Source of the DNA: Coriobacteriales bacterium
GTDB lineage: Bacteria; Actinomycetota; Coriobacteriia; Coriobacteriales; UBA8131
NCBI GenBank assembly: GCA_031286245.1
Contig: JAITUO010000225.1
Coordinates: 1 to 11,948 of the forward strand
Reading direction: 5' to 3'
DNA: 11,948 bases
Each line of letters starts with the position of its first letter. Position 1 is the stretch's first letter. Of the stretch, positions 1 through 6,512 are shown one piece after another. The position numbers and the translations under genes were made by a program. The notes under the pieces are model-generated. The model ran no database searches. It saw only the letters and a program-made list of their open reading frames with translations, and had not been told where the DNA came from.

Positions 1-2
1 CT

Positions 3-236
3 GCCGTGGTCTCGATTTATCGTGACGTCAAAGCCAACATCATGGTCTTTGTGTATGACGAAAAACATCCGCCTGAAGAAACCATGGAGCTGGTAGCTGA
101 GTCTGTGGCTGTAGACAGCGACGCGGCTGTAGATTCAGAAACAAATGTGGATAAAACCGAAGACCCTGGAGCTGAGAACTCAGAAGTCGAAGTGACTGAG
201 GCAGTTGCAGTTGAGCCTGAAACGGCTGAAAGCTGA
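3..236 (+). CDS. C-terminal fragment of an unrecognised protein with an acidic tail
   Basis: An open frame enters from the left edge and stops at TGA 234-236, giving the last 77 residues of a protein whose start lies outside the window. The first part (residues about 1-25, with the stretch NIMVFVYDEKHP) looks like a folded beta-strand segment. The remaining 50 or so residues are low-complexity and very acidic (many E, D, A, V, S), ending in PETAES, which suggests a disordered, surface-exposed tail. No Cys, metal motif or membrane segment is visible. I do not recognise the family from this fragment. The gene is followed at once by a strong hairpin terminator, so it is probably the last gene of its transcript. 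The opposite-strand frame over the same bases is judged a shadow. Confidence 0.6.
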   Translation, partial: AVVSIYRDVKANIMVFVYDEKHPPEETMELVAESVAVDSDAAVDSETNVDKTEDPGAENSEVEVTEAVAVEPETAES

Positions 237-277
237 ATAACCACCTTTGCCTAACAGCCTACCAGGCATAGATCGAT

Positions 278-320
278 AAAACACATCGCCATCTGATAAT
301 CACAGATGGCGATGTGTTTT
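278..320 (+). terminator. Perfect 18-bp stem-loop terminator
   Basis: Bases 278-295 and 303-320 are exact reverse complements around a 7-nt loop (296-302). The core is GC-containing (CATCGCCATCTG) and the stem ends in AAAA on the left and TTTT on the right, so it could act as a rho-independent terminator in either direction. It lies 41 nt after the stop of the partial gene and insulates it from the two-component unit. The T-run is short (four), so efficiency is uncertain. Confidence 0.8.
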
Positions 321-415
321 CACTAGTTTCAAAGCTTGATTCGATTTAAAGAAACCTTAACCATTCCTTCTACAGAGATTAGCTTTAAGCAGCCACAATC
401 ATTAGCAAAGAACGA

Positions 416-422
416 AAGAGGA
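416..422 (+). promoter_or_regulatory. Ribosome-binding site of the 46-residue ORF
   Basis: The purine run AAGAGGA at 416-422 contains GAGGA, a near-consensus Shine-Dalgarno, 4 nt before ATG 427. A second ATG at 423 abuts the site directly and opens only a 20-residue frame, so 427 is the better start. Confidence 0.5.
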
Positions 423-426
423 ATGA

Positions 427-567
427 ATGGTCAACCAGAACAGCAATCACAATGGCAGCAAACCTGGTCCACAGCGAGTAATTAATCAGCCTGGTGTGTT
501 TCATATCGCCAATCCGAACCTTTACAGCGATAATACCGGTGTATACAACAACACCAAATTGGAGTGA
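427..567 (+). CDS. Hypothetical 46-residue small protein upstream of a two-component system
   Basis: ATG 427 to TGA 565-567 encodes 46 residues starting MVNQNSNHNG and ending YNNTKLE. It is hydrophilic and rich in Asn (10 of 46), with Gly, Pro and Gln; there is no signal peptide or transmembrane helix and no Cys. It has a GAGGA Shine-Dalgarno and its stop lies 4 nt before the response-regulator ATG at 572, whose own Shine-Dalgarno (GGAG) sits in the last codons of this ORF. That layout is typical of translational coupling, so it may be a co-transcribed small protein or a leader controlling the regulator. I know of no matching family. The alternative is a chance open frame in the 5' leader; the good ribosome site and close spacing argue against this but do not settle it. 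Confidence 0.5.
   Translation: MVNQNSNHNGSKPGPQRVINQPGVFHIANPNLYSDNTGVYNNTKLE
561..566 (+). promoter_or_regulatory. Ribosome-binding site that fixes the response-regulator start
   Basis: GGAGTG at 561-566 lies 5 nt before ATG 572 (7 nt from the GGAG core). It supports the start at 572 over an in-frame upstream ATG at 494, which would add 26 residues not expected in this family and would overlap the 46-residue ORF. A later ATG at 581 is possible but farther from the site. Confidence 0.65.
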
Positions 568-571
568 TCCT

Positions 572-1312
572 ATGGACACAATGAACTACCAGATCCTCGT
601 CTGTGACGATGACAAAGATATCCTGACTGTGTTGAAAACCTACCTGGTTCAAGACGGCTATCAGGTGGTCTGCGCTGAAAATGGCCGAGCAGCTCTGGAT
701 ACCCTGCAGGCGTCTCAGCACGACCCAGACGGGCTTATCCACCTGATAATCCTCGATGTCATGATGCCGATGCTGGATGGTATTCAGGCCGCAGTCAAGA
801 TTCGGGAGTTCAGCAATGTGCCGATCATCTTTCTCAGTGCAAAGACTGAAGACACTGATCGGATTTTGGGTTTGAACATGGGAGGCGATGATTATATCAG
901 CAAGCCATTTAATACTCTGGAGCTGCTGGCTCGGGTCAAGGCGGCTTTGCGTCGTTATGCCCGTTTGGGAGGACTTGATGGGCCTCCAGTGCAAAAGAAC
1001 ACTGCCAATTCTTTCCGGACCGGTGATCTGTTGATGGATGATGAATTGAAACGAGTGACATTAGATGGGCAAGAGGTGGTGCTGACCGCTCTCGAATATA
1101 ACATTTTACGGCTTTTGATGTCGAATATGGACAGAGTGTTTTCATCGGCTCAAATCTATGAGGCAGTCTGGGACGAACCAGCTTGGCAGGTACCAAAGAC
1201 TGTTTCGGTACATATCCGGCATATCCGCGAAAAGATTGAGATCAACCCCAAGGAGCCACAATACTTAAAAGTTATTTACGGCCTTGGATATAAGGTGGTG
1301 AAGTTATCATGA
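572..1312 (+). CDS. OmpR/PhoB-family response regulator (VanR-like)
   Basis: This 246-residue protein is a DNA-binding response regulator. Residues 7-125 form the receiver domain: the acidic pocket is D12/D13, the phospho-acceptor is D62 in LIILDVMMPMLDG, and the conserved switch and lysine positions are S89 and K111 (in KPF). Residues about 145-245 form the winged-helix output domain, with the family signature VSVHIRHIREKIE and the closing YGLGYKV. It should be phosphorylated by the kinase encoded immediately downstream and then bind promoter repeats; targets are unknown, although the adjacent lipoprotein gene is a candidate. The kinase ATG overlaps this stop (ATGA at 1309-1312), so the two are translationally coupled. 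Similarity to VanR and related Gram-positive regulators is by eye only, and vancomycin resistance should not be inferred because no vanHAX genes are present. A few extra residues (HDPDGL) precede the D62 strand. Confidence 0.93.
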   Translation: MDTMNYQILVCDDDKDILTVLKTYLVQDGYQVVCAENGRAALDTLQASQHDPDGLIHLIILDVMMPMLDGIQAAVKIREFSNVPIIFLSAKTEDTDRILGLNMGGDDYISKPFNTLELLARVKAALRRYARLGGLDGPPVQKNTANSFRTGDLLMDDELKRVTLDGQEVVLTALEYNILRLLMSNMDRVFSSAQIYEAVWDEPAWQVPKTVSVHIRHIREKIEINPKEPQYLKVIYGLGYKVVKLS

Positions 1313-2715
1313 TGCGAATCATCCAGTCACGGATAGCCCTGATTTCAGCATTGGTCATCGGTTATTTTTCATTCCTCTCGACCTTGCGACAGATCAGTTG
1401 GGGTTTTGCTATGTATACCGGGAGTTCGATTCTCTACTGGTTGGACTACCTGTTCCCTCTGACTATTGTCCTGGCGGTAATTTGCGTCTTGATAGTTATG
1501 ATCTCTGTATTAAGCATGGATGATAATAGACGGTTATTCCTGGGACGGGTGGATTTTTACACCAGTGCTGTCATTTCAGCCAGTCTGGTTCTGTTTGGTC
1601 TTGTTGCTGCTGATCGGATTTATTATGAATACTACTCCTCACCTCTTTTGCTGTTATACACTTTGGTAGTTTATCTATCTTGCATGCTGACCCTGGCAGA
1701 GTTTGTCGTCTGTATGAAAGACAGTCGTTTCCGGCAATTACCGGCCTGGCTCGCTGTCTTTAAAACCTACCCGATCAACAAACCTTTTGGTTTGTCACTG
1801 GCTGTTCTTTTGGTTGGGAATCTGATGAACATGTTGTTCTTCAGTCAAATCATGGTAGGTTATTTCGATCTCAGTGTTTTTCTGATCATCTACTCGACTG
1901 TTTCACTTATTGCCTTGATCTATCTCTGTAGTTCGACACTCTCACTGTCTTCGGAATACGAAAAAGCACATGAGGATAAGATCTTGGCCGAGCGTTTCAA
2001 AGCCGAACTGATCACGAATGTCTCCCATGATATTCGCACCCCTTTGACTTCTATCATCAACTATGTAGAACTGTTGAAGGCGCTTCCCGTGGAAAGTGAT
2101 GAGCTCACTGAATATGTCGCGGTATTGGATAATAAATCGGCACGTCTAAAAACCTTGATCGATGGGCTGATGGAAGCGTCTAAGGCAGGGTCAGGCAATA
2201 TCGAAGTTGATCCTACTACAGTCAATCTGGCTGAGATCATTGGTCAGGTAGCTGGAGAGTTCGACGAACAGTTCACGGAACGCGGCCTCAGCCTGGTCAT
2301 CAGCCAACCAGAACAAGCCATCATCACCCAACTGGATAGCCGGCATTTCTGGCGAGTCTTGGAAAACCTGTTCAGCAACGTTATGAAGTATGCCCTGCCA
2401 GGTACCCGTGTGTTCGCGGATTTATCTGTTGGTGGGTCTGCTGGCAATATCAGAGGACAAAGCAGGTTGGCAACTGGTTTCGCGGACAGAAACGCCAATT
2501 CAGTGGTGTTCTCACTGCGCAATACTTCTGAAGCACCGCTGGACATCAATGGAGAAGCTCTGACCGAACAATTCATCCGCGGTGACCGGGCACGACAAGG
2601 TGAAGGCAATGGCTTGGGTCTGTATATAGCTAAAAGCCTGGTGGAAGCCATGGACGGGCTGTTTACTATCCGCACTTATGGTGATCTTTTCGAGGTAGAG
2701 ATCGTTTTTACTTGA
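1309..2715 (+). CDS. Membrane sensor histidine kinase, six predicted transmembrane helices
   Basis: The 468-residue protein is the cognate kinase. Hydrophobic segments at about 8-25, 45-70, 84-102, 112-136, 160-182 and 186-208 predict six helices with only short external loops, so the signal is probably sensed in or at the membrane rather than by a large extracellular domain. The dimerisation and phosphotransfer region follows, with H240 in NVSHDIRTPLTS. The ATPase domain has the N-box LENLFSNVMKYA (N357) and the G-box GEGNGLGLYIAK (433-442). As in VanS-like kinases, the first G-box is replaced by an N-T-S motif and FIRGDRAR. Residues about 375-398 are a Gly/Ser/Asn-rich insertion between two strands of the ATPase domain that I do not expect in the family. 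The start ATG 1309 has a GGTGG Shine-Dalgarno at 1294-1298; ATG 1312 is an alternative. Confidence 0.92.
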   Translation: MMRIIQSRIALISALVIGYFSFLSTLRQISWGFAMYTGSSILYWLDYLFPLTIVLAVICVLIVMISVLSMDDNRRLFLGRVDFYTSAVISASLVLFGLVAADRIYYEYYSSPLLLLYTLVVYLSCMLTLAEFVVCMKDSRFRQLPAWLAVFKTYPINKPFGLSLAVLLVGNLMNMLFFSQIMVGYFDLSVFLIIYSTVSLIALIYLCSSTLSLSSEYEKAHEDKILAERFKAELITNVSHDIRTPLTSIINYVELLKALPVESDELTEYVAVLDNKSARLKTLIDGLMEASKAGSGNIEVDPTTVNLAEIIGQVAGEFDEQFTERGLSLVISQPEQAIITQLDSRHFWRVLENLFSNVMKYALPGTRVFADLSVGGSAGNIRGQSRLATGFADRNANSVVFSLRNTSEAPLDINGEALTEQFIRGDRARQGEGNGLGLYIAKSLVEAMDGLFTIRTYGDLFEVEIVFT

Positions 2716-2721
2716 GTCGTG

Positions 2722-2749
2722 AAAAAACCGATTCTTCATTTCATTGGTT
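2722..2749. terminator. Weak possible bidirectional terminator between convergent genes
   Basis: AACCGAT (2726-2732) can pair with ATTGGTT (2743-2749), a 7-bp stem with one G-T wobble and a 10-nt loop. On the - strand it is followed by a run of six T (complement of A 2722-2727), as wanted for the lipoprotein gene. The + strand side has only a loose ATTT tail. The stem is short and AT-rich, so this is a tentative call. Confidence 0.3.
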
Positions 2750-2769
2750 ATTTACCTGGGGTTCAAGGC

Positions 2770-2791
2770 ACCGGTCAATCACCGATCAATC
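2770..2791. repeat. Tandem 11-bp repeat, two copies
   Basis: ACCGGTCAATC (2770-2780) is followed directly by ACCGATCAATC (2781-2791), differing at one base. The second copy covers the stop codon of the lipoprotein gene. It may be a local duplication that extended or moved the gene end; no function is evident. Confidence 0.5.
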
Positions 2792-3298
2792 AACCAGACT
2801 GAGTAGGAATGCAGACAAGGCGGCGTGACCTTGCTTATAATTACTCGGAAACTTTTCGTAACCACCGGCGATAATCGAGCTTTCTGTATAGACAACTTTC
2901 AAACTGAAGCTGTATCCGTCGAGAATATTGTAATCTGATCGATCAAAGCCATCCCAGGCATAGATGTTGTTGTCTTTGATTATCGATGTCAATGTATCCA
3001 CATCATCCTGATTGATATAGGTTTCTACATTGAGGTCCACACCATTAAAGCCTTCGGCTGTCAAGAGGTAGCCGCCCTTATCTGGATTGTCTGATGGAGT
3101 GATTGAGAACCTCCTATAACCACCGTTGAATGACCCATATTCGTATGCGAATTCATGCAAATCACCGAGATATTCTGGGGGGCTGCTGATACATCCACTG
3201 AATCCGCAGTTGAAGCAGGCAAGTGCAATCACAACCGCAAAGGTCAACATGAAGGTTTGTGGTTTTGCTGAGTGAGTGTTAATCCTGTTTGCGCTCAT
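2786..3298 (-). CDS. Small putative lipoprotein of unknown function
   Basis: The 170-residue product starts MSANRINTHSAKP, followed by a hydrophobic stretch at about 16-30 and a lipobox-like FSGC with Cys36, so it is probably secreted and lipid-anchored; C28 (ALAC) is a second possible site. The mature part has regularly spaced aromatic and glycine residues, including WDGFDRSDYNILDGYSFSL and, near the end, GGYEKFPSNYKQ. This pattern resembles uncharacterised lipoproteins and exported proteins common in Gram-positive gut bacteria, but I cannot name a domain family or an activity. The start has a strong purine run (AGGAAAAGGAAAGG) just upstream. It converges with the histidine kinase gene and follows the - strand operon, with a promoter of its own predicted in the 67-nt gap. 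Its surface location next to a two-component system makes a role as sensor partner or target conceivable, but this is only inference. Confidence 0.75.
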   Translation of the reverse strand: MSANRINTHSAKPQTFMLTFAVVIALACFNCGFSGCISSPPEYLGDLHEFAYEYGSFNGGYRRFSITPSDNPDKGGYLLTAEGFNGVDLNVETYINQDDVDTLTSIIKDNNIYAWDGFDRSDYNILDGYSFSLKVVYTESSIIAGGYEKFPSNYKQGHAALSAFLLSLVD

Positions 3299-3345
3299 TG
3301 ACCTTTCCTTTTCCTGAGCCCTCTACAGTGGAATTGTCTTGCCTA

Positions 3346-3374
3346 AGTATATAATGCCAGAAATGCTAAGTAAA
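3346..3374 (-). promoter_or_regulatory. Predicted sigma-70 type promoter for the lipoprotein gene
   Basis: Reading the - strand, TTTACT (3374-3369; 4 of 6 matches to TTGACA) and TATACT (3351-3346; 5 of 6 matches to TATAAT) are separated by 17 bases. Transcription would begin near 3339, leaving a leader of about 40 nt containing the ribosome site. The -35 box lies just upstream of the stop codon of the preceding gene (3366-3368). No terminator is visible between the genes, so read-through from the operon is also possible. Confidence 0.45.
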
Positions 3375-4145
3375 GACGACGTACAAAGCGATGCCTGCAG
3401 CTATCAATAGCAAAGCGATAAATACCCAGGCAGCGATGTTGCAACCCAGGCGATGCTGAATGGCGGTATGCACCAAACGATCAGCCAGGCTGCGGCTGCG
3501 TTTATGAATCAAGGCCCCGGACGGCAAGGGGTCAATCGGCACATCTTTCGTCAGGCACCATTGTCCCTTACTACGCAGGACCTGCTCGAATTGTTGTTGG
3601 TCAAGCGCCAGCCCTGGATGTGTGCCGAAAGCAATGCGGAAAGTCAGATTGTCGATGAAGGCTTGAAAAGCCTGCCATTTTTTGTCGATCGCACTGTTGT
3701 AGGCAATCCATGCTACTTCACCGGAGTAGCTTTTCTGGTCAGGATGATAGACGCTGAGCGACAACCGACATTCGACTAGCCAACCAGCTTGTTCCAATGC
3801 ATTCAAATGGCTGATTTCGGCTCCTTCGGCAAAACCGATCACCCTGTTGTCGATACCCAAAAGCTCCCGTTTGTCCGAAACCGCACGTGTTCTTACCTGA
3901 GTTCCAATAATACCTTCGACTCCGGCTAAAAACTGCCAGCCGGCTTTTCCATCGGGAGAAAACCGCTGGTAAAACCCCAGATAGCAGTCATCAACAGCTG
4001 GATACTGGATAGCTGGCCCAGTATTCTGTTCAGTTTCTGGTTCTGGTTTCTCTGGCTTCTCTGGCAACTCCAGCAGCGATGTGAAGCCTGCCTCCCCCAG
4101 CGGGTCGCGATAGCTTTTGGTCTCTTCTGACGATCGATCTTGCAT
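3366..4145 (-). CDS. Tail-anchored membrane protein of unknown function downstream of ecfT
   Basis: I do not recognise this 259-residue protein. From ATG 4145 it has a hydrophilic N-terminus with a short repeat of PEKPEKPEPETE (about 28-39), a globular soluble region (about 50-200), a basic stretch KRSRS followed by an amphipathic segment (about 215-234), and one hydrophobic helix at about 236-258 ending at the C-terminus. That predicts a tail-anchored protein facing the cytoplasm. The stretch RVIGFAEGAEISHLNALEQAG followed by VECRLSL faintly recalls HIRAN-type domains (GYIP...L..G..V.A.V), which is weak and unproven. ATG 4145 is 1 nt after the ecfT stop, so coupled translation is likely; an in-frame TTG at 4163 overlapping ecfT by 17 nt is the alternative start (265 residues) but has no ribosome site. 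Its position suggests either an accessory part of the transporter or a passenger at the operon end. Confidence 0.75.
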   Translation of the reverse strand: MQDRSSEETKSYRDPLGEAGFTSLLELPEKPEKPEPETEQNTGPAIQYPAVDDCYLGFYQRFSPDGKAGWQFLAGVEGIIGTQVRTRAVSDKRELLGIDNRVIGFAEGAEISHLNALEQAGWLVECRLSLSVYHPDQKSYSGEVAWIAYNSAIDKKWQAFQAFIDNLTFRIAFGTHPGLALDQQQFEQVLRSKGQWCLTKDVPIDPLPSGALIHKRSRSLADRLVHTAIQHRLGCNIAAWVFIALLLIAAGIALYVVFT

Positions 4146-4146
4146 T

Positions 4147-4953
4147 TTATAACAATACTCCAATCGTCACAAAAGCTCCGGCAGCAGCTAAACTGGTCAG
4201 TAAAGCCAGCGGTTGAATACGGTTAAAACGTCGGTGAGTACGTCCTTTTCCCTGATAACAACGGGTTTCCATAGCTGCTGCCAAATGGTCTGCCCGGCGA
4301 AACAGCTTGACAAATAAAGGAATCAAGACAGGTAACCAGGCCTTGGCACGTTTGACAGGGCCGCCTTTATCAAAGACAGCTCCTCGGGCTTGTTGAGCGA
4401 TCATGATGCGTTCTGCTTCGTTAGCAGTCAAAAAGATGAATCTTAATGCTATGGAGAAGACCATGGCGATATCTTCTGTCGGTACCCCAAACACTGCCAG
4501 AGGCCGCAGCAATGAGACTAAGGCATCTGCCAGAGCGACTAATGAACTGGTATAAGTCAGCAGCGAGCTGGCACAGAACAGCAAAATGATCCGCAGTGCA
4601 AGGTATAATCCGCGCAGCGCTCCCCAGGGCTTGAATCCAAAATCGCCAATCAACGATACGAAACCAAGCGTCTGATTAGTATCTGATACAAATCCAAACG
4701 CGTTAGCCAGCATAGTAAAAATCAATATTATGACCAAGGGCATCAGCCCTCGCAAAGCCAGTTTTAAGGGAATACCAGCACTCAGATAAGCAGCTAACAG
4801 CAGCATGCCAAAACACAATAAACCAAGCCAGCTTTGAACTAAGAACAAGCCGGTTAGATAACTGACCAGCAGTAGCAGTTTGAAACGGGCATCTAAGCGA
4901 TAAAGCAAGCTTTTACCAGCCAGATAGTTACCGAAAGGAGCGATGAAAGCCAT
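4147..4953 (-). CDS. ecfT: ECF transporter transmembrane subunit EcfT
   Basis: The 268-residue integral membrane protein is the T component of an energy-coupling factor transporter, which links the ATPases to a substrate-binding S protein for uptake of vitamins or transition metals. Hydrophobic segments occur at about 25-60, 65-88, 112-150, 160-178 and 246-267. The coupling motifs expected in cytoplasmic helices are at 189-191 (ARG, in QQARGA) and 230-232, where the usual ARG is TRC (in AMETRCYQG); the key Arg is kept in both. The opening APFGNYLAGKSLLYRLDAR, with residues leading to the first helix, is typical of the family. The start ATG overlaps the last base of the ecfA stop (TGATG) and has a GAGGGAG ribosome site at 4961-4967 with a 7-nt spacer. 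No S component is found nearby, so the module probably serves S proteins encoded elsewhere (group II style). Confidence 0.92.
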   Translation of the reverse strand: MAFIAPFGNYLAGKSLLYRLDARFKLLLLVSYLTGLFLVQSWLGLLCFGMLLLAAYLSAGIPLKLALRGLMPLVIILIFTMLANAFGFVSDTNQTLGFVSLIGDFGFKPWGALRGLYLALRIILLFCASSLLTYTSSLVALADALVSLLRPLAVFGVPTEDIAMVFSIALRFIFLTANEAERIMIAQQARGAVFDKGGPVKRAKAWLPVLIPLFVKLFRRADHLAAAMETRCYQGKGRTHRRFNRIQPLALLTSLAAAGAFVTIGVLL

Positions 4954-6509
4954 CAGCTGTCTCCCTCAGGCTGCTGGCAACGCTCAGGATCAGCCTTTAG
5001 ACAATCGTTCGAATATAGCTGCAGGTGACCATCGGACAGCTGATAATGCCGATCGACACGATCCTGGAACTCGTCGATGCTGTGGCTGACCACTAATACG
5101 GCAGCACCTGTAGCCAACTGATCAGCTATCAGCCGATGCACGAAAGCCTGACCGACAGCATCGAGTCCAGCTGTTGGTTCGTCGAACAACAGCCAGCGTG
5201 GCTGCATGGCCAAAATGCCGGCGATAGCTACTTTACGCATCTGGCCACCAGACAGTGTAAAAGGAGACCGTCCGCCGAAAGTCGAAGCGTCCAGTCCAAC
5301 AGCAGCTAGCATTTCTGCTACCAGTTTTTGGCTTTGATCAGTACCGGATGCTTTTTCTCTCACTCCAGCGCTTATTAAACCAAGATTTAACGGCCCGAAC
5401 AAAATGTCTTCGGCCACTGTTGCAGCAAATAACTGATCCTCTGGATGTTGGAACACCAAGCCGACTTGACCAGGATTGACCGGTGTAGGTTTTTGCTGGT
5501 TGGCGGCCTGCCCACTTTGTTGTTCACTGAAAAAACCAATTTCACCCTGGCCCGGTTTCAACAGGCCCGCCGCCAACCGTAGAAGTGTCGATTTACCAGC
5601 TCCGCTGATCCCGCTGATCAAGGTATAACTGCCTGCTTCAAGTGACAGTGTTATACCTTTCAGCACTGTGATCGGGCGATCCGAAAAGCTCGGATAACTG
5701 AAATGAACATCTCGCAATTGCAATGTGGTATGCGAGGAGTTCGATACTGGAGTCGAAATTGTGCACCTGGATGGAGACACTGCGGGCTTATCCACAGGAA
5801 ACTTTAATTTCCAATTTACCAGATCAGTCTCGCGAGCGAGCAATTCCGACGGTGAGCCATTAAACACCAGGTGGCCATCTGCCAATACCACCACCGAATC
5901 GGCTGCAGCAGCTATCTTCAGGTCGTGAGTGATATGCAAGACGCCATGTCCCTCACGACAGAGTTCTGAGATAGTTGCTATGAAATCATGTTGAGCAGAT
6001 TGATCGAGCATGGAAGTCGGCTCGTCCAGCACCAAATACTGTGGCTGCATGGCTAAAATACCAGCCAGCACCAGGCGTTGCTTTTGGCCTCCGGAAAGCG
6101 TGTTGGGATCGCGCTCGGCAAAATCGCTGAGGTTGACTGCTGTCAGGCTTTGTTCAACCCGAGCCATGATTTCAGATTGCTGGAGCCCGAGATTTTCTGG
6201 ACCAAAGGCGACCTCGTCGATAACAGTTGTCGACACGATTTGCTCATCAGGGTCTTGCGAGACCAACCCAACAGACTGCCGCAAGGCCCGCAGTGTCTCA
6301 GGTGTCGCAGTATTTAACCCTTCAACGCAAACTTGACCGCTGTCCGGTAGCAATAAACCGTTAGCCAGACGAGCCAGCGTGGTTTTACCCGAACCGTTGG
6401 CTCCCAACAACACCACATACCTGCCGGGCAGAATGTCCAGGCTGACATCAGCCAGGGCAGGAGACGCTGCATCGGGATAGGAATAATCGACGTGGCTAAA
6501 ACTCAGCAT
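4953..6509 (-). CDS. Fused double ABC ATPase of an ECF transporter (EcfA-EcfA')
   Basis: This 518-residue protein joins the two ATPases that normally form the EcfA1/EcfA2 heterodimer. Domain 1 (about 2-228) has Walker A GANGSGKTT (K42), Q-loop Q85 in SQDPDEQ, signature LSGGQ (138-142), Walker B with D162/E163 and switch H195. Domain 2 (about 262-500) has GISGAGKST (K306), Q354 in FQHPEDQ, LSGGQ (419-423), D444-type Walker B LLFDEP (443-445) and H476. Both sites therefore look catalytically complete. The linker (about 229-261) is Ser/Pro/Thr-rich, and domain 2 has a Gln-rich insertion (about 328-345). It hydrolyses ATP to drive EcfT and an S component. ATG 6509 is used; the preceding in-frame TTG 6512 directly follows the upstream stop (6513-6515). 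No clear ribosome site is seen, so translation is probably coupled to the gene before it. Confidence 0.92.
   Translation of the reverse strand: MLSFSHVDYSYPDAASPALADVSLDILPGRYVVLLGANGSGKTTLARLANGLLLPDSGQVCVEGLNTATPETLRALRQSVGLVSQDPDEQIVSTTVIDEVAFGPENLGLQQSEIMARVEQSLTAVNLSDFAERDPNTLSGGQKQRLVLAGILAMQPQYLVLDEPTSMLDQSAQHDFIATISELCREGHGVLHITHDLKIAAAADSVVVLADGHLVFNGSPSELLARETDLVNWKLKFPVDKPAVSPSRCTISTPVSNSSHTTLQLRDVHFSYPSFSDRPITVLKGITLSLEAGSYTLISGISGAGKSTLLRLAAGLLKPGQGEIGFFSEQQSGQAANQQKPTPVNPGQVGLVFQHPEDQLFAATVAEDILFGPLNLGLISAGVREKASGTDQSQKLVAEMLAAVGLDASTFGGRSPFTLSGGQMRKVAIAGILAMQPRWLLFDEPTAGLDAVGQAFVHRLIADQLATGAAVLVVSHSIDEFQDRVDRHYQLSDGHLQLYSNDCLKADPERCQQPEGDS
4961..4967 (-). promoter_or_regulatory. 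Ribosome-binding site of ecfT inside ecfA
   Basis: On the - strand GAGGGAG lies in the last codons of the ATPase gene, 7 nt before ATG 4953. It confirms the ecfT start and allows reinitiation at the TGATG junction. The same GAGGGAG motif precedes alr. Confidence 0.7.
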
Positions 6510-6512
6510 CAA

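Noticed and set aside
494..571. In-frame upstream extension of the response regulator starting at ATG 494
   Set aside because: The 26 added residues do not fit the receiver domain, there is no ribosome site before 494, and GGAGTG sits correctly before ATG 572.
482..994. 170-codon open frame on the - strand
   Set aside because: It lies antisense to the response regulator, whose residues and motifs are clearly conserved; the antisense product has no recognisable character.
2244..2675. 143-codon - strand frame antisense to the kinase
   Set aside because: It overlaps the conserved N-box and G-box coding sequence and looks like a compositional shadow.
572..2715. Reading the two-component pair as a vancomycin-resistance VanRS
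   Set aside because: The likeness is to the broad Gram-positive family; no vanH, vanA-type ligase, vanX or vanY gene is in the window.
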